Source of the DNA: Parelaphostrongylus tenuis
Lineage: Eukaryota; Nematoda; Chromadorea; Rhabditida; Metastrongylidae
Length of the DNA: 64,000 nucleotides
Direction of reading: 5' to 3'
NCBI GenBank assembly: GCA_019055375.1
Contig: JAHQIW010007333.1
Location: forward strand, 1-64,000
The translations under genes and the position numbers were made by a program. Shown in pieces: positions 1 to 10,627 of the stretch (positions are counted from its first letter, which is position 1; the number at the start of each line of letters is the position of its first letter). The notes below the pieces were generated by a model that was not told the DNA's origin, ran no database searches, and was given only the letters and a program-made list of their open reading frames with translations.

Positions 1-25
1 CGCAATGTTATTGTGTTTCATATAT

Positions 26-330
26 GCCTACATCGGCGCAAATGTGCCTAGGTGGTGCAGTGGCAGTAGCACGCGTTCCCGTTATGGATAGAACGCAGGT
101 TCGATCGCCGACTGAGGCCGTGTTTTTGCTCACCATTCGATTCTCTTAGATCTATATGAAAGACAAGAACACTGCGAAAATTGCAGTAAAAATACTGAAG
201 CTATCAACTTGATATTTATGATATGCTATTAAAGCTCAAATAATACCTTGCCGCTTTCTAAGCATATAAATGCTCAAACATAAATGAAACAGATTCGATA
301 GAACTTTTTATTTCATCACATCCTAAGGAG
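26..330 (+). repeat. tRNA-derived SINE, family A, with downstream body
   Basis: The head reads like a tRNA: a box-A-like stretch GGTGCAGTGGCAG near 54 and a box-B-like stretch GGTTCGATC near 109. It is followed by a body ending in CACCATTCGATTCTC. The same body and head recur, mostly inverted, near 5.2, 35.2, 60.3 and 63.2 kb. The segment at about 230-330 (CTCAAATAATACC onwards) recurs at about 5455-5550, so the unit extends past the tRNA head. The flexible loop spacing argues for a retroposed SINE rather than a working tRNA gene. Confidence 0.6.
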
Positions 331-1381
331 ATACTAGGTTTGGAATGAGTTGTAAAGCAACCATGAGCGAACAGATTATGCACACATACGATCAATTTCA
401 CTGGCCACTTTATTCCTGGCTGTAGTATGTTGACTGTTTCTTCCTAATTAGAACGGAACAAATGAAAAACTAAACTCATTCACTGGAGGGGAACTTGTGG
501 TCGGTTTTTCAAAACACCCCTTTATAACGTTGCAGCAAAACACTCCTTTATAATGTTGTAGCGTCCAGATTTAAAATTGAATTTCACATCAGCGTTTTCC
601 TTTCATTTTTATCACGCGCATAATTCGCTGGATGCGGGAAGTTATATCAATGCATAGAGAAATTTCCGTAGTATCTTAGCCATTCTTCTATATGGAATTT
701 CTTTTCAAACGGTAGAAGAATTCTCGACTGAAGAACAAAGTATAGATTGTTTCGCCTCCCCCATCCCTTGCCTCGCCCCTGCCACGGCCGAGATCTTGTT
801 GAATAGCCAGTAAGCAGCGTTAATAAAAATGCAAAACTTCACTAAACAGCGTTAATGAAAATACAAAATTTCAGTAAGCAGTGTTATTGAAAATGTAAAA
901 CTCAGTCTTATTTTCATTGCTGAACCTTATTTTCAGACAGTAGGCATATTGCAAGAATCATAAAGCATTACGCTCTCAGATGATTAATAATAGTCTAAAG
1001 AAAGAGCTCTGTTCGGTGAGGTTAAAAGCACAATGTTTTCTCACCGACAACAAATGTATTTTTGTGCAAAAACATCGCTTACAATTAAAGCAACGTTTAA
1101 AGCAAATGAATCAAGCAGTCGTCCAGTAAACACTCACCTTGCGAAATCTCTCGGTGGGAATAGATATCCTTGCTTTGATAGCTTATTGAACTCTAATTTT
1201 CTGTGATGAAATAGATTCGATTAGTTCGGAGCCTTTGATGAACCTTGAAATCAGAGATACTTTCAACGATACTGAATGGGAATCGCAATAAAAATGAACG
1301 AACCTTCGAACTTGTACACGAATTGCAGCAAATTCACAAATGCCCTCAAAGCTATCTGTGTTAATTAATCCCTGAGATGTG
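331..1381. other. AT-rich stretch, no recognised feature
   Basis: No coding frame with splice signals, no recognisable transposon domain and no RNA gene was seen. A weak tandem motif (CAGTAAGCAGCGTTAATRAAAATRCAAAAYTTCA-like, in degenerate copies) repeats around 808-905. Confidence 0.4.
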
Positions 1382-1625
1382 CACTATGTATTGGTCCACA
1401 TCAAACATCGTCTGAGGTAATCGAACGCATATCTGGCCTCGACAATGACTCGCTGTGGCCTTCCGATGTGTCAGGTCAGTGGTGCTATCCTTAAAACAAG
1501 TCTGGGATAATTTCGGGACCAATTTACTGATCCGCGAGAAATGAATGGCCCGGTGAGCATAAACTCGAGATCAAACCATTGATCCTGTGCGCCACGCAAA
1601 GCACCCTCATATAGTCATTGCGTCA
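1382..1625 (-). repeat. tRNA-derived SINE, family B (old copy)
   Basis: On the minus strand this matches the family seen best at 45713-46000: a tRNA-like head with a box-B-like TGGTTTGATCTC, then AGTAAATTGGTCCC, then GCGAGTCATTGTCGAGGCC and GATTACCTCAGACGA. The copy is visibly diverged from the copies at 45.7 and 58.2 kb. Confidence 0.6.
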
Positions 1626-2000
1626 CACGACTCCATACGTATATGCACAATGAGAAAATACAAAAATGTGAGCGTGGTCTTAAGAAAACTCTCAAAGCGA
1701 AAATAAATACAATGGCAAGACTTGGTACCACTTCAAAAATGGCCCTTTACCAAAAGATCAATATTTTGGCGAACAGAACCTGCACCGCAGCACTACTTTA
1801 ACTATATCTGAAGCGTTCGGGGTTCTGAAAATATGCTAACTTCTGCTGTTTATTTTTCCAAACAGAGAATAGGGTTAGTAATATGGCTAATTCAAAAGCT
1901 TCTTAACGAATTAAGGGTATTCATGATGTCGTTATTTAAAATTTTTGAAGCGAAACGCATGAACAAGTACGAGCCGGAATGCTTCCAAGAGTTACCCCAG

Positions 2001-2098
2001 TTGAGTTGCTATGAAATGACTCTGTTACACCAGCTGAGTTGCTTTGAAATGACTCTGCTACACCAGTTGAGTTGCTTTGAAATGACTCTAAGTACACG
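2001..2098. repeat. 33-bp tandem repeat, three copies
   Basis: Three near-identical 33-bp units begin at about 2001, 2034 and 2067, each containing GAGTTGCTTTGAAATGACTC. Because 33 is a multiple of three, the repeat stays open in frame: an open frame at 1833-2249 (+) encodes an 11-residue repeat around QLSCFEMTLLH, and the minus-strand frame at 1936-2163 is also open through it. Nothing else suggests a real gene: there is no recognisable domain. Confidence 0.7.
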
Positions 2099-2574
2099 AT
2101 TCCGTCCCAGACAACGAGAATGGTCAACTTCACCAACGACAGTCTGTCCAACCTTCGTATCACTTCATACTCTCTTACATCGAAAATCAGAGAGCATGCA
2201 AGTATTCAAAGATTCTGGTTTGCATGCTTTAGCAATGGTCTCTAAATAAATTGTGCAATAAAAATGAGAAAGGCATAGATGAGAAGAATGATGTCAGCTC
2301 AGAAAACACTCAAAGATAAACCTGATGTTTTTCTGAACGCAAGAAGTTCCTAGAAAATTCTTTATGTTTGTTATCAATTCCAAATTTTAATCATTCGAGA
2401 CTAATGTTAAAACTTGTTCGTTAAGAACTCTATTTGCTACACGATTTCACCAAAATTGCGTAAGAGATCCTGATAATACAAAATTTGAGGTAAGAGTGAC
2501 TTGGCCGTATTGCTTCCATCTCTCTGATAACAGCTCAAAACAGATCAGCAACCATTTATCAACATTTAATCCTC

Positions 2575-3310
2575 TCGCTACGCTGTTGATTATTCGCCTG
2601 GCCTGACGCAGTCGACCTGCATTCAGGGAGCATAATCATCATCAATGTTGTAGTTTCGGGATAAGAATTGAAACATGATTGATCGCAGGTATCTAATATG
2701 TCAGTAGCCTTGAGAATTATGTTTTTTAAGGTATCACCTGTATCACCTGTCGTCCCTTTGATCGTCGAGTGACTCGAGCGGGTACCAGCAACTCTTGCAT
2801 TTTTCCCTATCGCGTGCAACAGTAGCCCAATGGGCTCTCTTCGCTCTAGGGATTCGCTGAGCACCATATCTTTCTTCTATCGCTTTCGTGAAGAAATCGG
2901 ATCAACGGGTCAGTGGTCTTCCTTTAGAGCGCTTGACGTCCCGAGGAATCCAGTCGGTAACGACTCTCGTCCATCGGTTGTCGTTGAAGCGCATCACGTG
3001 TCCAGCCCACCTTATTTTCGATATCCTGGCATGTAGAACGGCGTCTCTGACTCTCAATCGTTGACCCAGGTCGGAACTTCGGATCCTTTCTCCCTTTGCG
3101 AGATACGGGATACTCCTAGCATCGACGTTTCGACTGCGCGTTCGATAACGCCAAGTGATCTTTCATCCTGCTTACGTAGCGACCAGGTTTCTGCTGCACA
3201 AGTTAGAGCAGGGATAATTGTCGTGTCAAAATGGTGGGCACGGAGTCGGATGTTCTTTGTCCTCTTCACTACATCTTCGATGCTCTTAAACGTGAATTTA
3301 ATTTGAGATA
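2575..3310 (-). mobile_element. RTE-type non-LTR retrotransposon, 3' remnant
   Basis: Read on the minus strand, the translation shows the region after the reverse transcriptase of nematode RTE/endonuclease-RT elements: KSIEDVVKRTKNIRLRAHHF, then IPALTCAAETWSLRKQDE, then a MLGVSR segment. It continues, with frameshifts, through the W-V-N-D-W, MPGY and RWTSPL-type motifs towards 2575. Stops and frameshifts make it a dead fragment. The family is inferred from motif order, not from a search. Confidence 0.75.
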
Positions 3311-3636
3311 TATAACCACAAAAATGATGAGATTCGAGCAGAGCATAGATGTCTGTAACACATTGAGACGCAAGATGTTGTTCGCGAATCACCAGCTGCT
3401 TCATTGAAACGTCGTTCACACATAATAGGTATAAGCCATGACCTCGTCGTATTTTCTAAAAACTGGTTAACGACAGCGCTGCTTGTTTCATCAGTTGGCT
3501 TCAACTGCGATGTCCCTTCAGTTAGTATTAGTAAAGTTACTATCACATACTGTGATCTGTGAAAGATAATGTATCACCATTTGTAGGCTAAGTAGAACTC
3601 CATACAGCAATTTTCCTAGATCTCGATGATGGACTA

Positions 3637-5300
3637 CAATTAACCCTGTCAAAGCCGTGGTTAACCACTAATATGTTCTGAAGGCTCGCAAATTCAATTT
3701 AGACGTACCTTCAAATTTACTAGATTTTGTTTCAGAAATGTTGGTTGATTCAAAATATTACTCGGAACAACATCGACAGCAACAGCGATCTGAAGCTTTT
3801 ACCTGTTATCACTCGGTAGTGAAATTGGACATATGTCAATGTTCGTGTATTTTTGAGCATAAAAAAGCCAATTCTACGTTTGTGGAAGTTTTTTGGTTTA
3901 ATCTGGTCAGTACAGGTCATATCAGTGGTCAATCATATCTCATGATTTCCGAGTAAATATTTGATGAGATGGGTGATTGAATCCACACATTGTCACTTAA
4001 AACAATGTCATAGAAAACTGAAGATCTCATCGTAGTTCCAGTTGTTCATCTCAATTCATGCAAGAAAGCCACGTCGTTTGGTATTTTTATGACCGATTTT
4101 CCTTTGATATCAGTTTCATTGCTTCATAATATTTTTTTCCTGATGATTGAGCTAATGCCATGTTGTCATAGGAAGAACCACTTAACTCAAGATAACTATG
4201 CTTCAGCAAAGCATTCACATTTTTTGTGTTGTAGTCCCTCCTACTGCAACCTTAAGAAAGGATAGAAAGGAAACAAGCAATCAAATCTAAGACATTATCG
4301 TTGTGAAGATAAGTGTCTGCCATCTGAGCGTGACATATCAGAAATCAGTGTTTCATAGTGTCAAACGATGAAACTTACAATCAAACTAAATGGTCTGAGT
4401 AAACGAGAAGCTACACTGTAGGAGGTTTTGTGTTCATAGAACTTGCTCATTCGTATTGCAGCGTGAGATTGACGGAATGGCGCGTTTAGAATTCCATGAA
4501 AAGTATCGTATGCTAAGTTCTCAATCTTCTTGTCTTCAGATATTTCCGTGATACTACTACAAGACGTGACCTTTCTTGATGCATACAATCTCTTTTTCAC
4601 CATTACATTAAGACTCATTTATATATAGAGCTACAACAACACAGTATGGCATGAACGAATTTTCATGTATGCGTGTCCATCTCGTGCACAAGTACGAGGA
4701 CTAGTGCGTCGTCCAATAATAATTTGGTACTTATTCTCAGTGAAATTTAGATTGTTAGAAAACTTTGTCGTCATTAAAAGATGTATTACTACTTAGGAGA
4801 CTTCTATAAAAGTATTTTTTGGTGAAAAGAACGCCAATGAATTCAAGAAACCGCATTTTTCAAAGGAATAATCACATTTTTGTGAAAAGAACATATTTTC
4901 ATCATCTAAGCACATGCCTGTAGTAATGCATTTATATCATTGTAGCAAATAGATGGTCTGAGCAGTGCTTCCATTCGGGTTGTCGGCCACTTTCTGGTGA
5001 TGTGGCGTTCGAAGGGCATGTAATTGTATCGCGATTGCAAACTCACTACACACTGGTCAGCATTTTTGAATGATTTGCTTCAAATAGAATAGACATAATT
5101 ACGTCAACTGCTTTATAGCCTGCCAACCGCTAAGAAATCAGAAACTAATGAACTGCTTTTGAATATGGCTGTCAAAGTTTCTAGTGTCTTAACTGCATTT
5201 TTCCCAGTGTTATGATGTTTCGCATATACCTAAGAGAATTGAGTGGTGAGCAAAAGCACAGCCTCAGGCGAAAATCGAACCCGCGTTTCATCCATATCGG
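3637..5300 (+). repeat. Dispersed ~1.7 kb repeat, copy 1
   Basis: This stretch aligns by eye, in the same orientation, with 33070-35225. Matching landmarks include TGTCAAAGCCG (3647 and 33080), CGTTTGTGGAAGTTTTTTGG, GAAGTGTCTGCCAT-type segments, GAGACTTCTATRAAAGTATTT, and the end that runs into a family A SINE. Copy 1 lacks the ~580 bp LTR-like insertion present in copy 2. No long coding frame is preserved, so it may be a non-autonomous element or an old segmental duplication. Confidence 0.65.
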
Positions 5301-5395
5301 AATCCCTTCTCTACCACTACACCACCGAGTCACATCTGCACCTTTCGTCCATGCAGGGGAAGCGTGCTCAACCACTATACTGCAAATACCATTTG
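5207..5395 (-). repeat. SINE family A, apparently two tRNA-like heads
   Basis: The minus-strand copy has the GAGAATTGAGTGGTGAGCA body end followed by AATCGAACCCGCG (the box B complement). Two head-like segments then follow (CCACTACACCACC near 5315 and CAACCACTATACTGC near 5369). The doubled head is also seen in the copy near 35.2 kb, suggesting a dimeric tRNA-like SINE. Confidence 0.55.
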
Positions 5396-6192
5396 TAGGC
5401 TATGTGCCACTTCACACACCAATCTTTCCAGATCATGATGGCGTATTATACCTTAAAACTCAAATAGTACCAGGCCGCCTTCTAAATCTGCAAATGATCA
5501 AACATAAATAAATCAAATTTTAATAAAACTTTTCAATTCATCGCATCCCAAAATTGACGAATTGATTGCGGTGATGTATAGTGACATCTTGTGGGCTTGC
5601 ATTAATTTTATGAAGTTCATGTGTCTATAAAACCCACTACTATAGTACTGCTTCAGTTTCGGACAGATGGTTGATCGCCAAATTGTTTACCATCAACCTT
5701 TCTTTTGAGTCTGTATGTCAATGTTTGGCCATATTCATAGGCTTCACGAGATTGCTGCAGGCAATCTTTATTATAACAACTCAACCGCTTGTCTTTTTCA
5801 AAGTAGTAATAATTCGAGTAGATGTCCATGACAGTCACTTCTCAGTGGCAGCATCGAGTTGAATTGCATAGAGTGAAACACTGCATAAATGAAGTAATAT
5901 AATCCAGTAGCCCCCTTTCTTCTGACAAGTAGTATTTTTCATAATTTTTAATCCTGAAGTGGAAAAGAGGCATCGAATATTAATACGTATGTTCAGTGAA
6001 AGTCGGTCGTTCAAATATATCTGATAGAACTATTGCTGCAAAAAATATTTCCGATGATATATCACTTCAATCGACAGCGAATCAACACGCCACGGAGATT
6101 GTCTTCTGCTCTGTACGTATAATGCAAAAGCACTCTCCACTGACGCCGAACACGCATTTTTAAAGCAGCAAATCGCATAGAATTTTGCATAA

Positions 6193-6489
6193 TTGCGTAT
6201 AAGAAACGAGGACCAGGAAGAGCGGCATACGTCAATTGAACAATGGCACGCCCGTAATTCGCGGAGGAAAGGTACCCTTACAATATGTCGGGGGCGTAGG
6301 CTTTATCGTTCAGCCGCCCATTACCCATCTCGTCGACTCATACGAAATCCTTTCCCTCGCTTAGCTGCTCTTCGACTCCAACTAGAGCACAGTGCTAAAA
6401 ATACTTCTGCTATCCAGCGCTCTAATATTGGATCCTACTATCCTGAACCGACAGGTATTGCACGTCTAATCATCATTTACCACGTTTAA
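6193..6489 (+). CDS. Unidentified 98-codon Arg-rich open frame, left arm
   Basis: This frame starts MRIRNEDQEERH and has a basic N-terminal half (RGRRLYR, PSRRLIRNPFPRLAAL). It lies in a locally GC-richer stretch and stays open in both palindrome arms; the right-arm copy differs at three residues. I do not recognise a family. There is no clear splice acceptor or start context, and no paralogue outside the palindrome in this window. It could be an exon, transposon-derived sequence or chance. Conservation between arms proves little, because the arms are recent copies. Confidence 0.3.
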   Translation: MRIRNEDQEERHTSIEQWHARNSRRKGTLTICRGRRLYRSAAHYPSRRLIRNPFPRLAALRLQLEHSAKNTSAIQRSNIGSYYPEPTGIARLIIIYHV

Positions 6490-7093
6490 ATGAGCACAAG
6501 CCCTGCTTTGTCAGCAGTATACGCGTGACCCGGCCACCTCAATAAATGACGGTCTCAAGATAACAAGGGGAATGGAATCCTTCAACAATCTATATGACTG
6601 GCCTGTGAAGACGGATTCAATCTAGCATGTGTACGAGCTTATACTTATACATACATGTTTGATACGTAGTAAATCATTTTCTACATTCTTTGCGCATGCC
6701 GTAGATTATCTTTAATCACTAGAAACCATTTTACATTACTTCAGAGTTCTTCTCGACAGTGCAAAAATCGAGTTTGCTACTAAATAGTGATTGCTATATG
6801 CGAAATTCTTGCTTTCGCTTCGATCGTTTGAGCAAACAAAACAGAAGAACTCTTTATACTTTAGTAGACGAGTGATCGGTGAGTATCATTCGAGCTTGAC
6901 ATGTGCCGGCTTCCAGTGCCAAGCTCTTATTCAGTGGTTTCGAAAAGGAATAGATTGTATTTCTTACATGTCTCTGTGAAATCTTAAGTCTCATTTCCGC
7001 AGTAAGGTAGAGAGTTCGGTAGTAACAATGAAATTTTGCTAAATGCGGCAAGCGAACAAAACTCTTAATGCCCCACAGTGATACTTAGCATGC

Positions 7094-7099
7094 TTTATT
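7094..7099 (-). terminator. Poly(A) signal AATAAA of the Arg/Ser gene
   Basis: AATAAA on the minus strand, about 150 bases past the stop codon at 7249. It is present at the mirrored position in the right arm (19906-19911). Confidence 0.45.
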
Positions 7100-7248
7100 A
7101 CGATTGATAGAAATTAGCAGAACAGTAAAAATCCATGTCTTTCTCACCTCTGAAAATTGATCATAAAGAAAGATCGTTTGTGAACTCTTTTTAGTCTACA
7201 CATTGACCATCTTGACGAACCGGACAGCATTTCCAATTTATGCTAGAA

Positions 7249-7431
7249 CTAACTTGATGGCGAACGACGGCTGTGTCGTCGGCGTGATCGCCGGCTGAGT
7301 GCTCGAGGCGAGCGTCGACTCAGTGATCGGACGCGACCTCGGCGAGTTCGGCTATTTCGACTCCTTCTTATCCCACTTCTAGATAGACTTCGTTTACTCC
7401 TACTTCTAGGCCGGCTTCTTCTGTTGGGCAT
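7249..7431 (-). CDS. Small Arg/Ser-rich basic protein (protamine-like or SR-like), intact copy
   Basis: The complete 60-residue product starts MPNRRSRPRSRSKR and ends RRHSRRSPSS. It is almost entirely Arg and Ser with scattered Pro and Gly and has no acidic residues. Such composition fits sperm nuclear basic proteins (protamine-like; nematodes have small sperm chromatin proteins of this kind) or a detached SR domain. No RNA-recognition motif is nearby. A TTTTTCAG acceptor lies 13 bases before the ATG, as expected for a spliced-leader site. A TAG stop is followed about 150 bases later by AATAAA. The unit therefore looks like a complete short gene. Arg/Ser low complexity can arise by chance, but the leader, start, stop and poly(A) signal together support a gene. 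DNA binding is inferred only from composition. Confidence 0.6.
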   Translation of the reverse strand: MPNRRSRPRSRSKRSLSRSGIRRSRNSRTRRGRVRSLSRRSPRALSRRSRRRHSRRSPSS

Positions 7432-7444
7432 GTTAATAAACGAA

Positions 7445-7458
7445 CTGAAAAACTGATT
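7445..7458 (-). promoter_or_regulatory. 3' splice acceptor / probable spliced-leader site of the Arg/Ser gene
   Basis: On the minus strand the sequence reads AATCAGTTTTTCAG, and then 13 bases (TTCGTTTATTAAC) before the ATG at 7431. This is the classic nematode 3' splice consensus, and its closeness to the ATG with no upstream coding frame suggests trans-splicing. The right-arm equivalent ends at 19559. Confidence 0.5.
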
Positions 7459-7469
7459 AATTAGATCGA

Positions 7470-7980
7470 CTGTTTTTTAAAACCTCGCAAAAAACATTCA
7501 AAATAATTTCAAGAAAGAATGCTTCAAGCCTAAACGAGGTTGGTACGCCAGGGTCATACACCAGTGTACAAGGACACTGTGCCATCACCACCTCTCAGTC
7601 GATGAATTTTGGCTGTTATATCAAAACTGATTAATCAGATCGACTGTTTTTCAAAACCTCGCAAAAAACATTAAAAAAATTCATCGACTGTTTTCTTTCC
7701 TGAAATCATTTTGAATCTTTTTTGCGAGGTAACAGTCGATCTGATTAATCAATTTTGATCTAACAGCCAAAATTCATCGACTGTGAGGTGATGATGGACC
7801 AGTGCCTTTGTACACTGTGCCATCACCACATACGCCTCCCTCCTTGCTTCAGTGCAGGGCTTAATGTGGCTCGGGAGTCACTGACGAGGAGGCCAAAACC
7901 TCCGAAACACCGTTGTATGACCCTGGCGTGCCAACCTCGTTTAGGCTTGAAGCATTCTTTCTTGAAATTATTTTGAACTG
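7470..7980. repeat. Nested foldback repeat next to the Arg/Ser gene
   Basis: Outer arms of about 60 bases pair: 7497-7560 (ATTCAAAATAATTTC onwards) with 7917-7979 (its complement, ending AATTATTTTGAA). Inside, a second pair (CAGTCGATGAATTTTGGCTG type) and a third (GATTAATCAGATCGACTG type) are nested around about 7700. The motif AAAACCTCGCAAAAAACATT occurs several times, and it also lies directly upstream of the Arg/Ser gene. Mirrored in the right arm at 19024-19534. A partial copy is at 47449-47605. Confidence 0.75.
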
Positions 7981-8250
7981 AAAGACATTCTCTAGGAACC
8001 TCTTGTAGCCTCAACATCGCATCGTGGACATTAATTATATCATGCTGATGAGGTCTGCAATCATTTTAATTACGTCTTTCAGTCTGCTGATAAATATTAT
8101 GGTTTCAATGGAAGTTTTATCAGCGTTAACGTGGGAGCAACATCGAATCAAAGAATAAACATGACCTTTTCCTCTTAACACCTTTGAAATCGGTGGTAAT
8201 TTCTGTATTTCCTTGGTGATTAATATCAGCTCATCCACCTGAATGATCAA

Positions 8251-8480
8251 ATGGATGCTTTTTCACATTCCCTCAAGCTCTTAAGCGCACTTGAAATTCG
8301 TGGTTCGTGTAGCGTGGTGGTTGAAGATGCCGTGCAACACATGCATGGTCGCTGGTTGGAGGTTGCATTGAGCCGAGTAGGCAGTCTATCCGTCGACATC
8401 CTGAGAGTATGTTTATATGGGAGGAGCCTCTCCGATCCACAAGTCTGGGCGACCATTGGTAGTACGATCTTGAGGAAACT
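8251..8480 (+). repeat. SINE-like dispersed repeat, family C
   Basis: The stretch ATTCGTGGTTCGTGTAGCGTGGTGGTTGAAGA and what follows matches 29870-30075 on the opposite strand (TCTGTGGTTCGTGCAGCGTGATGGTT) with visible divergence, ending in a CTCTCYRATCC segment in both. The TAGCGTGGTGGTT core resembles a tRNA box A, so a tRNA-derived SINE is plausible; a clear box B is not seen. Confidence 0.55.
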
Positions 8481-8917
8481 TTGATGAATATGTGTCTGGA
8501 TTTTACGATAATTGAGTAGTAGTAAACCGGTCAGTGACAGCTATGAAGAATGCAATGTTCCGCTTAGTTTTTTTATTTTTTTGAAACAACTTCTGCTCGA
8601 AGACTCTACGTTGAGCTCAATGTATTTGTCCAGAAGCTAAAATCTTGAAAATTCAATGATAAATTTTTTTTCGAAAAGACCCTTTAACAGCTCTGTAGCA
8701 CTAAAAATAATAGTATGTTCTATTTACGTTGGTGAGGATCTTAACAAGGAGAGAAAACGAAGGGTTCTTTGGCTTAAACCTAATCTGTGACAAGTGAAAT
8801 AAGGCAACGCTGAAATTTGCATTTTGAGAAAGTAAAAGTACTTCTTTTGTTTGGAAGCGTTTGAATTTCGGAAAGTGCCTAATTTTTCTTACACAGCGTA
8901 ATCATCCGTGCTTAACC

Positions 8918-9292
8918 CTTTCAGGACCAGGTGCACCACTGATGGTACACGCGCATTTTCGTAGTTTTGTCGTCGAACACAAACTTTTCACTAGACTTTA
9001 AGCAGTCATCTAATATCTGAGAAAATTGTGGTCCTGACAGCTTGCTTGATTTTTTAGATCGTTTCTCTGGTGAGCTTTAACAACTAAGAAAATATTACAG
9101 CTTTTTCCTTGGAGTGCGCATTATGATTTGCGCTCGTGTTTTCATAGCCTTTTCACCGAACAGAAGTTTTCCACCAAAGTTTTAGTGATTGTTCGATAGC
9201 CCAAAAAATGATGATTCTAGTAAATGAACTAGATTTAGTTTTCAATTTGAGTGCCACAAGTATGTTTCTATAGCGCGTTAAAGGGGTGACAA
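8918..9292. repeat. Imperfect direct duplication bounded by CCCTTT / AAAGGG
   Basis: Two diverged segments about 190 bases apart align: GCGCATTTTCGTAGTTTTG with its CGAACACAAACTTTTCAC, and GCGCTCGTGTTTTCATAGCC with its CGAACAGAAGTTTTCCAC. The edges read TTAACCCTTTCAGGACC on the left and GCGTTAAAGGGG on the right, a possible short terminal inverted repeat. It is mirrored in the right arm. The element type is not certain. Confidence 0.35.
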
Positions 9293-9800
9293 ATACTGTG
9301 TTTCGCATCCGGAGTGCTTTGTCTGCCTCGCTATAGTTTATACCTGGATGTAGACTGAGTCACAATTCACCATGTGCACTACTGCTACACTTCATCTTTG
9401 TGTACTGTATTCCTATATTATTCAAAGGGCAATTTCTTTCCTTCACTGCACCATTTGGACTGTTTTGTCATTTACCCTAAATTTCACAGATAAGAGCGGT
9501 GTGTGCTAAAAAAAGTAATTAATGGTAACGTTAGCAAACTTTATGGTTTTTATTTATTCTTATTCTGACTTCTTATTCTTCTTTTTTAATTCTTAAAAAT
9601 TTTTAGTCCATCTCTTTCTTATACTATCCTACATAGCTTCAGAAAGGCACTGTGTGATGTAGAAAATTTTTCGCCGATATGAAAATAAGCGGTAATAACG
9701 GGGTGGAAATTAAAAATATTGGGTCTCCAATTAAGTTTACGAATTTGCATCACAAATTCAAAAATTTGTTATTCCAAGTAATCAAATATATCCAACAACA

Positions 9801-10178
9801 TCAACTGAAGTATTTTCCGTCTGCCTGGATGCAACTCTGCCTACGCTTCAGCAACAAATCAATTCCGCGCTGATGAAACTCGTTATTTTTCAGTGCAAGT
9901 AACCAGTCAATTTTCGAAGCAAATGAATATTGTCTCGAAACAAGTGCTCCCAGCCAAAATCGGTCAACTTCATTCTTGTTTCCTTGGCAACGTGTGACTT
10001 TGCATTGTCTTGAAGCGAAATGACTTGGCAACGTGTGACTTTGCATTGTCTTGAAGTGAAATGACTTGGCGACGGCGGTGAAGTCTAATTGCATATTTGC
10101 AACTGTCCAGTTGCTAACAATATCGCTCAGTGTTGATGGTTTGACCGGCTTGCAACAAGTCTTAATGATACGGCCCAC
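9801..10178 (-). pseudogene. Mariner-like transposase C-terminal remnant, left arm
   Basis: The 125-codon frame ends with NEFHQRGIDLLLKRRQ, then CIQADGKYF, which fits the C-terminal signature of mariner transposases (F-x-x-x-G-I-x-x-L-x-x-R-W-x-x-C-x-x-x-x-G-x-Y-F) with the conserved Trp changed to Arg. The N-terminal half is not recognisable and contains a two-copy 41-bp direct repeat (CTTGGCAACGTGTGACTTTG at 9983 and 10024). The frame is identical in the right arm. No catalytic DDD block is visible. Confidence 0.5.
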
Positions 10179-10627
10179 TTCGCTCTCAGAAAATGAGCAT
10201 CATTGCTTTTGGCGTAAGTCGATTTGGTCTCGGTGTTGGTGTTCCTTGCTGACCTGGTGACTCCCATTGATTTGGACGATTTTAGCTCTTGCAGATCCCG
10301 TGACGGTTCCACTGTTGAACAAATCTGTGCAAAATTATACCAATCAATGCCTAAGAAAATTTTGCATAAAACAGTTAAGAGAAGAATTCGTTTTTAGGTG
10401 ACTTTTTATTTCCTGGATGAAGTTCGGAAACTTAGTTGGAGATCTGATAAGTTGAGTTCTTATTACTTTTGCCGCCCTTTGATGTTGAAATAAAAAAATG
10501 CAAACTTAAAAAAAATATTTAATTACCAAAACGCGCGTATTTCATCCCTTCTCTTTTGTAAAAAGCGAACCGCATTTATCTATAGAAATTTCGAGAGTCT
10601 TTCTATTTAATTATTTGATTATGCATA

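Noticed and set aside
8918..9292. piggyBac-like element with TTAA target and CCCTTT ends
   Set aside because: The right side lacks TTAA outside the AAAGGG end, so the target-site rule fails. Kept only as an unclassified repeat.
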